Shown: positions 54,034-62,997 of the stretch, one piece after another
How the letters are laid out: each line of letters begins with the position of its first letter
Position numbering within the stretch: the stretch's first letter is position 1
Source of the DNA: Flavobacterium hungaricum
Lineage (GTDB): Bacteria > Bacteroidota > Bacteroidia > Flavobacteriales > Flavobacteriaceae
Assembly: GCF_015182285.1 (NCBI RefSeq)
Contig: NZ_PRDM01000001.1
Location: forward strand, 1,116,001 to 1,180,000
Reading direction: 5' to 3'
Length of the DNA: 64,000 nt
The notes under the pieces: model-generated
Databases searched by the model: none
What the model was told of the DNA's origin: nothing
The model's input: only the letters and a program-made list of their open reading frames with translations
Program-made: the position numbers and the translations under genes

Positions 54034-54068
54034 AAAGGAATCGGAGAGCACCAAATTCCGATTCCTTT
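54034..54068 (+). terminator. Hairpin after susD, possible attenuator
   Basis: AAAGGAATCGGA (54034-54045) pairs perfectly with TCCGATTCCTTT (54057-54068). The following run is only weakly T-rich, so partial termination or transcript-end protection separating SusC/D from enzyme expression is more likely than full stop. Confidence 0.6.
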
Positions 54069-54109
54069 AATCACCAAAGAACATTCGTTCTAAATTAAGA
54101 AAACCTATA

Positions 54110-55285
54110 ATGAGAAAAGTAAAATTGTATCTGACACTTGTGTTGGCAGGACTTGTATTGCAAAGCTGCAACAAAACGAAAAGCAATACAGATGAAACTA
54201 AAAATGAAACCGCAGTAATCGAAAAAAGAGAAATCTGGACCAAGGACCAAGCTAATGAATGGTACGGAAAACAGCCTTGGCTGGTAGGAGCCAATTATTA
54301 CCCGAGTTCTGCTATTAACCAATTAGAAATGTGGCAGGAAGCTACTTTTGATCCCAAAAGAATCGATCAGGAATTGGGCTGGGCAGAAGATATCGGAATG
54401 AATGTAATGCGTGTTTATCTTCAGGATTTATTGCACCAGCAGGATGCCGAAGGGCTTTACAAACGCATGGACGAATTTTTGGCCCTTGCAGACAAACACC
54501 ACATTAAAACACTTTTTGTTTTGTTTGATTCGTGTTGGGATCCGTTTCCGGTTTTAGGAAAACAAAGAGCGCCAAAACCCCATACACACAATTCTGGCTG
54601 GGTACAGAGCCCGGGGCAAAAAGCATTGCAGGACAAAACACAATATCCGCGTTTAGAAAAATATGTAAAAGAAACGGTTTCTCATTTTAAAGATGATCAA
54701 AGAATTTTAGGCTGGGACGTTTGGAACGAACCCGATAACATGACGGGACCGTCTTATGAAAAAGTAGAAATCAAAAACAAAGCAACTTTAGTGCTGCCCT
54801 TATTGAAACAAGTTTTTGCATGGGCAAGATCGAGCAATCCTTCTCAGCCTCTTACTTCAGGTGTATGGGTAGGAGACTGGAGTGATGAAGCTAAAATGCA
54901 ACCGATGCATAAAATGCAGATTGCAGAATCTGATGTAATTTCTTTTCACAATTACAACACACCGCAGGACTTCGAAAAAGTAATCAAGCAATTACAGCGT
55001 TACGGAAAACCGCTTATTTGTACTGAATACATGGCAAGACCAAACGGAAGTACTTTTGAAGGTTTTCTGCCGATTGCAAGAAAATACAATATCGGTATGA
55101 TAAATTGGGGATTTGTAGACGGAAAATCACAAACAAAGTACGCTTGGGACAGCTGGACGAAAACCTACACGGCTGAACCAAAAGTATGGTTTCATGATAT
55201 TTTTCACACTGACGGAACGCCCTACATCAAAGCAGAAACGGATTTGATTACTAAAATGACGGCTGAGGCGAATAAGAAGAATTAG
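54110..55285 (+). CDS. Clan-A glycoside hydrolase lipoprotein (GH5-like TIM barrel)
   Basis: 391 residues with lipobox VLQSC (Cys20). The barrel shows the clan-A pattern: acid/base Glu207 in GWDVWNEPDN and nucleophile Glu306 in PLICTEYMAR, with ISFHNY between them. It should be a retaining surface-anchored enzyme. Relatives are often labelled 1,4-beta-xylanase or cellulase-like without proof. Its place after SusD in a locus with arabinosidases suggests action on a backbone or oligosaccharide of the same glycan, perhaps a galactan or arabinogalactan. Confidence 0.85.
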   Translation: MRKVKLYLTLVLAGLVLQSCNKTKSNTDETKNETAVIEKREIWTKDQANEWYGKQPWLVGANYYPSSAINQLEMWQEATFDPKRIDQELGWAEDIGMNVMRVYLQDLLHQQDAEGLYKRMDEFLALADKHHIKTLFVLFDSCWDPFPVLGKQRAPKPHTHNSGWVQSPGQKALQDKTQYPRLEKYVKETVSHFKDDQRILGWDVWNEPDNMTGPSYEKVEIKNKATLVLPLLKQVFAWARSSNPSQPLTSGVWVGDWSDEAKMQPMHKMQIAESDVISFHNYNTPQDFEKVIKQLQRYGKPLICTEYMARPNGSTFEGFLPIARKYNIGMINWGFVDGKSQTKYAWDSWTKTYTAEPKVWFHDIFHTDGTPYIKAETDLITKMTAEANKKN

Positions 55286-55472
55286 GGAATTAGATAATTA
55301 GATAATGTTTCAATTAGATAATGTGTCAATTGATAATTAGATGATTTTTTGCTGCAGATTAGAGGATTAAAAAGATTTTTGATCCTCTAATCCTTTAAAT
55401 CTGTTGCAAAAAAAACTCAGTAAAAATTCGTGGAATTTATAGCCAAAAAAAACATCTTAACCTGTAAGCAGC
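55286..55472. repeat. Intergenic ATTAGATAAT repeats and a GCAGATT-family hairpin
   Basis: AATTAGATAAT-type units occupy 55289-55343. GATTAGAGGAT (55357-55367) pairs with ATCCTCTAATC (55382-55392), framed by CAGATT and AATCTG. It belongs to the same family as the larger arrays and separates two genes of the locus. Confidence 0.6.
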
Positions 55473-56528
55473 ATGAAAAAAAATAAAATAAAACAGCTCT
55501 TTCTGCTAGTCGCGATTGTGATCGGATTTTCTGCGAAAGCACAGCAGCCGGATACGCCGGGACAAGTTAATGGAAAAGAAAGACCTAAAAACGAAGCCTA
55601 TCTTTTTGCGCACATGACGCATAACGATTATGGCAGATTGTATTATTCTGTTAGTTTGGACGGTCTGCATTGGAACAAGCTCAACGACGGGAAAAGGGTT
55701 TTTGAAGAATACAAAGGACATCCGGACATTTGTAAAGGTCCTGATGGCAGATATTACATTGCCGGAAATACTGGCGACGATGCCAAAGCAATCAATATCT
55801 GGGTTTCGAACGATTTGATCGCATGGAAAAAACATGCGGATTATACGCCCGATTTAAAAAGCACGCCCGATTATGCCAATGCTTTACAGCGAATAGGTGC
55901 TCCAAAATTATATTATGATGAGCCTTCGAAGAAATTCATCATGACGTGGCATACGCCGCATTTAGAAGGGACAAAAGAAGACGGCGAACGTTATTGGGCA
56001 AGCCAGCGTACTTTGTATGTTTTGTCTAAAGATTTAAAAACCTTTGAAGGAACTCCAAAACGTCTTTTCGATTGGGATATGGGAACCATTGATGTTTTTA
56101 TTCGTAAAGTCGGTGATTCCTACTACGCCGTCATTAAAGACGAAACCTATCCCACATTGTATTGGACAACCGGAAAAACCATCCGAATTGCCAAATCAAA
56201 ATCCCTTTTAGGACCTTACTCTTTGCCTCAGCAATCAATCAGTCCAAACTTTAGAGAAGCCCCAATGCTTATTCCTTCGCCAGACGATAAAATTTGGTAC
56301 CTCTATTACGAACAATATCCTGGAGTTTCCTACGGATTGTCTATAGCCGATAACCTAAACGGACCTTGGTATCAAGCATCAGGTTACACTTTTTTCTCAG
56401 ATTGGGACAAATACAGCCTTCCCGAAAAAGTGCGCCACGGATGCATGATTACAATCTCTAAAAACGAATACGACAAGCTGGTAAAGAAATTCGGCGTGAC
56501 GAAAGAAAGTGAGAAAAGTAAAATGTGA
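55473..56528 (+). CDS. Glycoside hydrolase with five-blade propeller, GH43-like
   Basis: 351 residues with a signal peptide ending FSAKAQ. Propeller-type strands bear candidate catalytic acids: Asp near the start of blade 1 (GHPDICKGPDGRYYIAGN region), Asp in GTIDVFIRKVGDSYYAV and Glu in NFREAPMLIPSPDDKIWYLYYE. The layout fits clan GH-F/GH43-like arabinosidases, though the N-terminal blade lacks the usual NPILPGxxDP motif. It is thus a diverged member whose substrate must be tested. The last residues (SEKSKM) are encoded by the start of the 14-base tandem array that follows. Confidence 0.75.
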   Translation: MKKNKIKQLFLLVAIVIGFSAKAQQPDTPGQVNGKERPKNEAYLFAHMTHNDYGRLYYSVSLDGLHWNKLNDGKRVFEEYKGHPDICKGPDGRYYIAGNTGDDAKAINIWVSNDLIAWKKHADYTPDLKSTPDYANALQRIGAPKLYYDEPSKKFIMTWHTPHLEGTKEDGERYWASQRTLYVLSKDLKTFEGTPKRLFDWDMGTIDVFIRKVGDSYYAVIKDETYPTLYWTTGKTIRIAKSKSLLGPYSLPQQSISPNFREAPMLIPSPDDKIWYLYYEQYPGVSYGLSIADNLNGPWYQASGYTFFSDWDKYSLPEKVRHGCMITISKNEYDKLVKKFGVTKESEKSKM

Positions 56529-56645
56529 AAAATGTGAAAAGTAAAATGTGAAAGGTAAAATGTGAAAGGTAAAATATGAAAAGTAAAATGTGAAAGGTAA
56601 AATGTGAAAAGTAAAATGTGAAAAGTAAAATGTGAAAAATTTGAG
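56505..56645 (+). repeat. 14-base tandem array entering the gene end
   Basis: Units of GTAAAATGTGAAAR repeat about eight times with few changes. The array begins within the coding sequence before the stop at 56526-56528 and continues to about 56640. Confidence 0.9.
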
Positions 56646-56686
56646 ATGCGAAATAGAACTCTTGCCATTTCTTCATGCGCTTCCTA

Positions 56687-56760
56687 CATCCCACATCTCA
56701 CATCTCACATCTAACATCTCACATCTCACATCTAACATCTCACATTTCACATCTCACACT
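56687..56760 (+). repeat. ACATCTC heptamer array
   Basis: About ten copies of ACATCTC (variants ACATCTA and ACATTTC) fill 56690-56758, ending 40 bases before the GH2 start. It is noncoding. Confidence 0.88.
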
Positions 56761-56797
56761 ACATTGTTTTAATGCAATAATGTATAAATAATACATA

Positions 56798-58612
56798 ATG
56801 AAAAGAAAAAATATACTTTATATAGCTTTTTTTACGGCATTCATGGCCAATGCGCAATGGAAACCGCAGGGCGAAAAGATTAAAACCAAATGGGCTGCTG
56901 AGGTTAATCCAGCGAAAGTATTGCCAGAATATCCGCGTCCGATTATGGAAAGAAGCGAATGGAAAAACCTAAACGGCTTATGGAAATACACCATTCAAGA
57001 AGCAGGAAAACAAGCTCCAGTCCAATACGACGGTGAGATTTTAGTTCCCTTTGCTGCAGAATCCAGTTTGTCGGGCGTGATGAAAGAAGTGGGATCGAAA
57101 AACGAACTTTGGTACGAAACCAATTTTACTGTGGATGTCAACTGGAACGGAAAAAATATACTCCTGCATTTTGGCGCAGTAGATTGGAAAACGGAAGTTT
57201 ATGTGAATGATGTAAAAGTCGGTTCGCACACAGGAGGATATACGCCGTTTTCGTTTGATATTACACCTTTTGTTAAAAACGGTGCCAATCAAAAATTAGT
57301 GGTAAAAGTTTGGGATCCCTCAAACGACGGTCCGCAGCCGAGAGGCAAACAAGTTAAAAATCCAGAAGGAATCTGGTATACGCCCGTGACCGGAATCTGG
57401 CAGACAGTCTGGCTGGAACCTGTAAACGTTAAAAGCATTCACAGTTTGAGGTCAACGCCAAATGTCGATCATAATTCAATCCAGATAAAGAGCGATGTAG
57501 TTGGAGCAGCGGCAGGCGATTTTATCGAAGTGACGGTTTTGGAAGACGGGAAAGAAATAGCAAAACAAAAAGCAGTTGTCAGCGAAAGCGCCGATATCGT
57601 TTTGAACAATCCAAAGTTGTGGTCGCCGGAAAATCCATTTTTGTATCACACTAAAATTAGTTTGATAAGCGGCGGAAAAGTAGTAGATGAGGTTAAAAGT
57701 TACTTCGCTATGCGGAAAATTTCATCCAAAAGAGACCAGAACGGCATTGTCAGAATGCAGCTTAATAATAAAAGTTATTTCCAATTCGGCCCGCTGGATC
57801 AAGGCTGGTGGCCAGACGGATTGTATACCGCACCAACTGATGAAGCTCTAAAATACGATCTCATCAAAACCAAAGAACTGGGCTTTAATATGATTCGTAA
57901 ACACGTAAAAATAGAACCGGAACGCTGGTACGCCTATTGCGATCAGCTTGGTATTTTGGTTTGGCAGGATATGCCGAGCGGCGACGAACAGCCTGTCTGG
58001 CAGCACAAAAAATATTTTGAAGGAACTGAATTAAAACGTTCGCAGCAATCCGAAGACATTTACCGCAAAGAATGGCAGGAAATCATGGATCATTTGTATT
58101 CGTATCCGAGCATTGTAGTATGGGTTCCGTTTAATGAGGCCTGGGGACAGTTTAAAACGATCGAAATCACAGAATGGACTAAGAGGTACGATCCGACCCG
58201 TTTGATCAATTCTGCGAGCGGAGGGAATCATTTTCAGACTGGCGATATTTTAGACCTGCACAATTACCCAGGGCCAGAATTGTATTTGTATGATGCCCAG
58301 CGCGTAACAGTTTTAGGAGAATACGGAGGAATCGGCCTGCCGCTCGAAGGACATTTGTGGAGAGCGAATGACAATTGGGGTTATATAAAATTTAAAAATG
58401 CCAATGAAGTAACTGCCGAATACATCAAATATGCCAATATATTGAAAGGTTTGGTAAAATCGGGTTTCTCAGCAGCCGTTTACACTCAGACAACAGACGT
58501 AGAAGGCGAAGTAAATGGTTTTATGACCTATGACCGCAAAATTGACAAAATGGACCTTAAAAAGGTTAATAAAGCGAATAAAGAGGTTATTGAGGCTTTG
58601 AATCAGAAATGA
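56798..58612 (+). CDS. GH2-family beta-glycosidase
   Basis: 604 residues with a signal peptide ending FMANAQ. A jelly-roll sugar-binding domain (about 40-210, FGAVDWKTEVYVNDVKVGSHTGG), an Ig-like domain (about 211-305) and a TIM barrel (about 306-604) follow the GH2 order. Acid/base Glu447 is in VPFNEAWGQ and nucleophile Glu508 in LGEYGG. At 604 residues it lacks the extra C-terminal domains of LacZ. Likely activities are beta-galactosidase, or alpha-L-arabinopyranosidase as found in some GH2s; which one is not decided by sequence. It is probably periplasmic. Confidence 0.9.
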   Translation: MKRKNILYIAFFTAFMANAQWKPQGEKIKTKWAAEVNPAKVLPEYPRPIMERSEWKNLNGLWKYTIQEAGKQAPVQYDGEILVPFAAESSLSGVMKEVGSKNELWYETNFTVDVNWNGKNILLHFGAVDWKTEVYVNDVKVGSHTGGYTPFSFDITPFVKNGANQKLVVKVWDPSNDGPQPRGKQVKNPEGIWYTPVTGIWQTVWLEPVNVKSIHSLRSTPNVDHNSIQIKSDVVGAAAGDFIEVTVLEDGKEIAKQKAVVSESADIVLNNPKLWSPENPFLYHTKISLISGGKVVDEVKSYFAMRKISSKRDQNGIVRMQLNNKSYFQFGPLDQGWWPDGLYTAPTDEALKYDLIKTKELGFNMIRKHVKIEPERWYAYCDQLGILVWQDMPSGDEQPVWQHKKYFEGTELKRSQQSEDIYRKEWQEIMDHLYSYPSIVVWVPFNEAWGQFKTIEITEWTKRYDPTRLINSASGGNHFQTGDILDLHNYPGPELYLYDAQRVTVLGEYGGIGLPLEGHLWRANDNWGYIKFKNANEVTAEYIKYANILKGLVKSGFSAAVYTQTTDVEGEVNGFMTYDRKIDKMDLKKVNKANKEVIEALNQK

Positions 58613-58743
58613 GTTTTAATACAAACAGCTTTTACAATTTTTAAGAGGTTTTCTTTTTCGCTATCGCTCGGGTAAAAACAGCCTTTAGAAAATAGTCCAG
58701 AGTTTTTAACTGTGGGAAAATTTCAAGCCAAAAAAACAATAAA

Positions 58744-59766
58744 ATGAAAAAATACCTAATCCTTTTCCTGCTTACCACGATAAGTTTTGCACAGCAAAAA
58801 ACATTCACAAATCCAATTCTGCCTTCGGGAGCAGATCCTTACAGCACGTATTACAACGGATATTATTATTACTCCAATACGCTGGGAAATAAATTGGTTT
58901 TATGGAAAACCAAAGATCTATCAGACATTAAAAATGCCGAAAGCAAGGTGATTTGGGAACCGCCGAAAGGAACCAATTATTCGGCAGAAATCTGGGCACC
59001 GGAGTTTCATATCATCAACGGAAAATGGTATTGTTACTTTGCAGCAGACAACGGAGATAATAATAATCACAGAATGTATGTACTTGAAAATAAATTATCT
59101 GACCCATTTAAAGGAAAGTGGAACTTTAAGGGTAAAATTGCAGCTAAAACAGATAAGTGGGCCATTGATGGAAATGTTTTTGAATACAAAAAACAGCTGT
59201 ATATGATCTGGGCCGGATGGGAAGGAGACACTAACGGACAGCAGAATATTTACATTGCTAAAATGAAAAATCCGTTGGAGATCGAAGGCGACAGAGTATT
59301 GATTTCATCACCGGTTTATGATTGGGAAACACACGGCGCTTTGCACGATGAGGTAAATCCGCCTCAGGTCAATGTAAACGAAGGCCCGCAGTTTTTGGCA
59401 AACGGCGATAAAGTATTTATTGTTTTTTCGGCAAGCGGCTGCTGGACCGATTTCTATGCTTTGGGTTTGCTTGCTTTTAAAGGCGGTGATGATTTGTTAG
59501 AAGCGTCGGCTTGGGAAAAAGCTCCAGAGCCAATTTTCAAGCAGTCGGCAGAGAATAAGGTGTATGCACCTGGACATAATTCATTTTTTAAATCTCCAGA
59601 CGGAAAAGAAGATTGGATCTTGTACCACGCCAATTCCAATCCGGGCGAAGGCTGCGGGAATAAAAGATCGCCGAGAATGCAGCAAATAAGCTGGGATTCA
59701 AATGGTTTTCCAGTATTAGGAACTCCTGTAACTGAGGGTATTCCACTTGCAATTCCTTCCAAATAA
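58744..59766 (+). CDS. GH43 (subfamily 26-like) exo-alpha-L-arabinofuranosidase
   Basis: 340 residues, signal peptide ending TISFAQ. The five-blade GH43 motifs are complete: base Asp in NPILPSGADPYSTYYNGYYY, pKa-tuning Asp in KWAIDGNVFEYKKQLYMIWAG and acid Glu in VNEGPQFLANGDKVFIVFSA. The pattern resembles GH43_26, whose studied members are exo-alpha-1,5-L-arabinofuranosidases. It would release arabinose from arabinan oligosaccharides in the periplasm. The epimerase gene begins 19 bases after its stop. Confidence 0.88.
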   Translation: MKKYLILFLLTTISFAQQKTFTNPILPSGADPYSTYYNGYYYYSNTLGNKLVLWKTKDLSDIKNAESKVIWEPPKGTNYSAEIWAPEFHIINGKWYCYFAADNGDNNNHRMYVLENKLSDPFKGKWNFKGKIAAKTDKWAIDGNVFEYKKQLYMIWAGWEGDTNGQQNIYIAKMKNPLEIEGDRVLISSPVYDWETHGALHDEVNPPQVNVNEGPQFLANGDKVFIVFSASGCWTDFYALGLLAFKGGDDLLEASAWEKAPEPIFKQSAENKVYAPGHNSFFKSPDGKEDWILYHANSNPGEGCGNKRSPRMQQISWDSNGFPVLGTPVTEGIPLAIPSK

Positions 59767-59785
59767 AAACGCAATTCTAAAAAAG

Positions 59786-60985
59786 ATGAAAAGAAAAAAG
59801 ATGAAAAGAAAAAAGATTCAAATTATCACAGCTGTATTGCTGGTTCTTTTACAATTAAGCTGTAAAGACGCTAAAAAGAAAGAGGTTACCTCAAAAGAAA
59901 CTTCAGAAACCACAAAAGACACGCTGGCATCAGTTCTAAAAGCGCAAGATTTTGATACAATTATCGATGGTAAAAAAGCGGCTTTGTATTGGATTGAAAA
60001 TAACGGAATAAAAGCTGCTTTTACCAATTATGGCGGTCGCCTGATTGGTTTGTGGGTTAAGAACAAAGACGGAAAACAAACCGATGTTGTAGTAGGTTTG
60101 AATAGTGTTAAAGGCTTTAAAAATGCTTCAGAACCGTATTTTGGCGCAACAATAGGAAGAGTCGGCAACAGAGTTGCATTAGGTAGGTTTACGCTGGAAG
60201 GAAAGCAGTATCAAATACCGCTGAATAATGGTAAAAATGCTTTGCACGGTGGTGTGAAAGGTTTTCAAGATGTGATTTGGGATGCTTCTAAAATTGACGA
60301 ACATACTTTGGTTTTAACCTATGTTTCACCAGATGGCGATCAAGGATTTCCTGGCAGCTTAAAAGTCAAGGTGACGTATACGCTTACAGAAGATCAGGCT
60401 GTCAAAATGGAATATGAAGCGACAACGGATCAAACGACCGTTGTCAATTTAACCAATCATGCTTTTTTTAATTTGAACGGAGAGGGCAGCGGTACAATTC
60501 TGAATCACGAAGTGCAACTGTATGCCGATAAATTTACACCGGTTGACGAAGGTCTGATTCCGACGGGAGAATTAAGACCGGTAAAAAACACGCCTTTTGA
60601 TTTTACCTCAAAACATGCCATCGGAGAACGAATTGAAACCCAAGACGAACAATTGAAATTTGGTAAGGGTTACGATCATAATTATGTGCTTTCTGGTGTA
60701 AAAAAGGATGGCTTTATGCATGCTGCAACGGTTAGAGGAGATGTGTCAGGTATTACTTTAGATGTTTATACAGAAGAGCCTGGTATACAATTTTATAGCG
60801 GAAATTTTATGCAGAGTAAAAACACGTTTAAATCAGGAGCTAAAGACGATTTTAGAACAGCTTTTGCATTAGAAACACAGCACTTTCCAGATGCGCCAAA
60901 CCAGCCGAAATTCCCGTCAATTGTTTTGAAAAAAGGAGCAAAATATCATACTGTTTCATTGTATAAATTTTCGGCTGCAAAGTGA
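59786..60985 (+). CDS. Aldose 1-epimerase lipoprotein (GalM-type)
   Basis: 399 residues from ATG 59786; a second ATG at 59801 follows because AAGATGAAAAGAAAA is duplicated. A reading from 59747 begins at TTG within the previous gene and is unlikely. Lipobox LLQLSC precedes the mutarotase fold: RVGNRVALGRF, LHGG, catalytic His in LTNHAFFNL and Glu in TEEPGIQFYSGNF. It should interconvert anomers of arabinose or galactose released by the neighbouring enzymes, in the periplasm or outer envelope. Confidence 0.92.
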   Translation: MKRKKMKRKKIQIITAVLLVLLQLSCKDAKKKEVTSKETSETTKDTLASVLKAQDFDTIIDGKKAALYWIENNGIKAAFTNYGGRLIGLWVKNKDGKQTDVVVGLNSVKGFKNASEPYFGATIGRVGNRVALGRFTLEGKQYQIPLNNGKNALHGGVKGFQDVIWDASKIDEHTLVLTYVSPDGDQGFPGSLKVKVTYTLTEDQAVKMEYEATTDQTTVVNLTNHAFFNLNGEGSGTILNHEVQLYADKFTPVDEGLIPTGELRPVKNTPFDFTSKHAIGERIETQDEQLKFGKGYDHNYVLSGVKKDGFMHAATVRGDVSGITLDVYTEEPGIQFYSGNFMQSKNTFKSGAKDDFRTAFALETQHFPDAPNQPKFPSIVLKKGAKYHTVSLYKFSAAK

Positions 60986-61337
60986 CTTTTTTTTCTCAAA
61001 TACCAGAATTTTCATAAAATTCCCCATAAAAGCAAGTCTAGAGACGAATAGCAGTGTGTCTTGAGCAAAGGATATTTATATTCAAAAAATATTTGAAGTT
61101 TTTACTGTGAGAAAGGTTACAAAGAGCACAAAAAAGAATCCTAAAGGCGCACTGCGGGGAGTTCAAAACAAAGCGTGATGTATCACAAATATTTTTATAG
61201 ATACAATCGTAATTGAAATGGAAAAAAGCATCTAAAATGCTGAAAAAGCTACTATAGTTTTTTTCTATATTGAATTCGTAACTATTTAATTATTAAATAT
61301 TAAAATAACTTTTGTTAAATATAAAGATTAACTATAA
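60986..61337. other. Intergenic region before the last GH43
   Basis: The gap holds an imperfect palindrome GTGATGTATCAC (61175-61186) and a near -7 box TAACTTTTG (61305-61313, one base long). No gene is supported. The last GH43 may have its own promoter. Confidence 0.35.
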
Positions 61338-62315
61338 ATGAAAAAATATTTAAGCCTCGTATTTTTGCTTTATTGCTTCATCTGCTGTTCTCAAGACAAA
61401 GAAAAAAGCAGTAAAACAAGCGCAGCAGCAGCATCTATTTTGCTGGCAGACCCAACAATTTTTTATGATAACGGAACGTATTATTTGTACGGAACCACAA
61501 CGGCAGAAACGCCATTAAATGGAAATGGTTTTATGGTTTACACCTCTTCCGATTTGAAAAAATGGAAAGGTCCCGCTGGAGCACAAAATGGCTTGGTTCT
61601 TAAAAAAGGAGAAAGTTTTGGAACGCAGGGATTTTGGGCACCGCAGCTTTTTAAATACAATAACAGATTTCACATTATTTATACAGCCGATGAAAACATT
61701 GCCATTGCGAGCAGTGATAGTCCGTTGGGACCGTTTAAAAACGATTCCAAAGTACCAATGTTTGCATCAGGAAAGCAGATTGATCCTTTTGTTTTTATAG
61801 ATGAAGACGGAAAAAAATACCTGTATCATGTTCGTTTAACGAATGGAAACCGGATTTTTGCAGCCGAATTAAAAGAAGATGTATCGGGAATAAAAGAAGA
61901 AACCCTCACAGAGTGCATTTCAGGCGTTTTGCCGTGGGAAAACACACAAAATGTAAGCTGGGCTGTCACCGAAGGTCCAACGGTCTTAAAACGCAACGGT
62001 TTGTATTTTATGATCTATTCGGCAAACGATTTTAGAAATCCAAATTATGCGGTGGGTTATGCCACAGCTAAGAGTCCGTTAGGGCCTTGGGAAAAAGCAG
62101 CAGAAAATCCAATAATCAGCAGAAAAGATATCGGCATAAATGGAGTCGGCCACGGTGATGTTTTTTATGATAAAAACGGAAAAATGAAATATGTGCTGCA
62201 TACTCATTTTAGCAGCAGCGATGTTTCGCCAAGAAAAACCGGAATTATCGATCTTATTTTTGAAGGTGATAAAATCAAAGCAGACTTTAAATCTTTTGTT
62301 CTTTTGACAGAATAA
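61338..62315 (+). CDS. GH43-family arabinosidase/arabinanase lipoprotein
   Basis: 325 residues with lipobox LYCFICC (Cys16/17). GH43 motifs are base Asp in ILLADPTIFYDNGTYYLYG, pKa-tuning Asp in QIDPFVFIDEDGKKYLYH and acid Glu in AVTEGPTVLKRNGLYFMIYSAN. It has no extra carbohydrate-binding domain. Lipidation suggests surface or outer-membrane placement, where it could cut arabinose side chains before import. Exact linkage is unknown. It closes the polysaccharide locus. Confidence 0.88.
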   Translation: MKKYLSLVFLLYCFICCSQDKEKSSKTSAAAASILLADPTIFYDNGTYYLYGTTTAETPLNGNGFMVYTSSDLKKWKGPAGAQNGLVLKKGESFGTQGFWAPQLFKYNNRFHIIYTADENIAIASSDSPLGPFKNDSKVPMFASGKQIDPFVFIDEDGKKYLYHVRLTNGNRIFAAELKEDVSGIKEETLTECISGVLPWENTQNVSWAVTEGPTVLKRNGLYFMIYSANDFRNPNYAVGYATAKSPLGPWEKAAENPIISRKDIGINGVGHGDVFYDKNGKMKYVLHTHFSSSDVSPRKTGIIDLIFEGDKIKADFKSFVLLTE

Positions 62316-62448
62316 GCGTTTATTTTAGAGTTAATAACGGGAAAGAGATGCAATACATCTCTTTTTTTATTATCGCGTTTGCATTCTGGTGTATGGATGA
62401 TAATTGTCTAATTCAAATCAAATTTGTACATTGTTGAAAATTATAAGT

Positions 62449-62862
62449 ATGACTCCAAAAATAGAAGATTTGATTCCGCATAGAGCCCCATTTTTATTTG
62501 TGGATGAAATTATTTCTGCTACGACTGAAACCATTATTGGCTTAAAAACTTTTACAGAAAAAGACGTTTGGCTGCAGGGAAGTTTTCCAGAACTTAATTT
62601 TGTTCCTGGAACAATTTTGATAGAAGCTATGGCGCAATGCGGCGGTGCCGGAGTAAAAATGCTGGGCATTGCCGATGGTGTTTTTGGCTTGGTAAGCTTG
62701 GATAAAGTAGAATTTTTTGCCGGTGTTGAGTTTAAAAAACTTGTCAAATTTGTGGTAAAAAATATCCGCTTAAGCGAAAAAATCATTAAACAATCCGGCG
62801 AAGCTTTTGCAGATGACCAATTAATATTAAAAGGCGAGTGGCTGTGCGTTAAACTGCAGTAA
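62449..62862 (+). CDS. FabZ-like 3-hydroxyacyl-ACP dehydratase (hotdog fold)
   Basis: 137 residues from ATG 62449 (MTPKIEDLIPHRAPFLFVDE); a longer reading from TTG 62404 is unlikely. The motif LIPHRAPFLFVDEI corresponds to the FabZ active-site His in PHRxPFLxVD, and the PGTILIEAMAQCGG stretch to the central helix (FPGVLIIEALAQ). Substitutions suggest a specialised dehydratase or thioesterase, perhaps for aryl polyene-like or secondary fatty chains. No partner genes are adjacent. Confidence 0.85.
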   Translation: MTPKIEDLIPHRAPFLFVDEIISATTETIIGLKTFTEKDVWLQGSFPELNFVPGTILIEAMAQCGGAGVKMLGIADGVFGLVSLDKVEFFAGVEFKKLVKFVVKNIRLSEKIIKQSGEAFADDQLILKGEWLCVKLQ

Positions 62863-62997
62863 TGTTTTATTGTTTAATGAAATAATGTTGCAATTGCTGA
62901 AAAGGCTGTTATTTATTTAAAGCAATTCTAAATTAAAGTCATTTTGAATAACTAAATTTTGTATTTTAGTTTCTTATAAAACCCAAAATAGATCTAT

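Noticed and set aside
56384..56694. Two overlapping minus-strand frames rich in FTFHILLFT repeats
   Set aside because: They are translations of the 14-base noncoding array; the repeated peptide follows from the DNA period and not from protein selection.
61175..61186. CRP-type binding site
   Set aside because: The spacer between GTGA and TCAC is 4 bases instead of 6, and classical CRP control of polysaccharide loci is not expected in this form in Bacteroidota.
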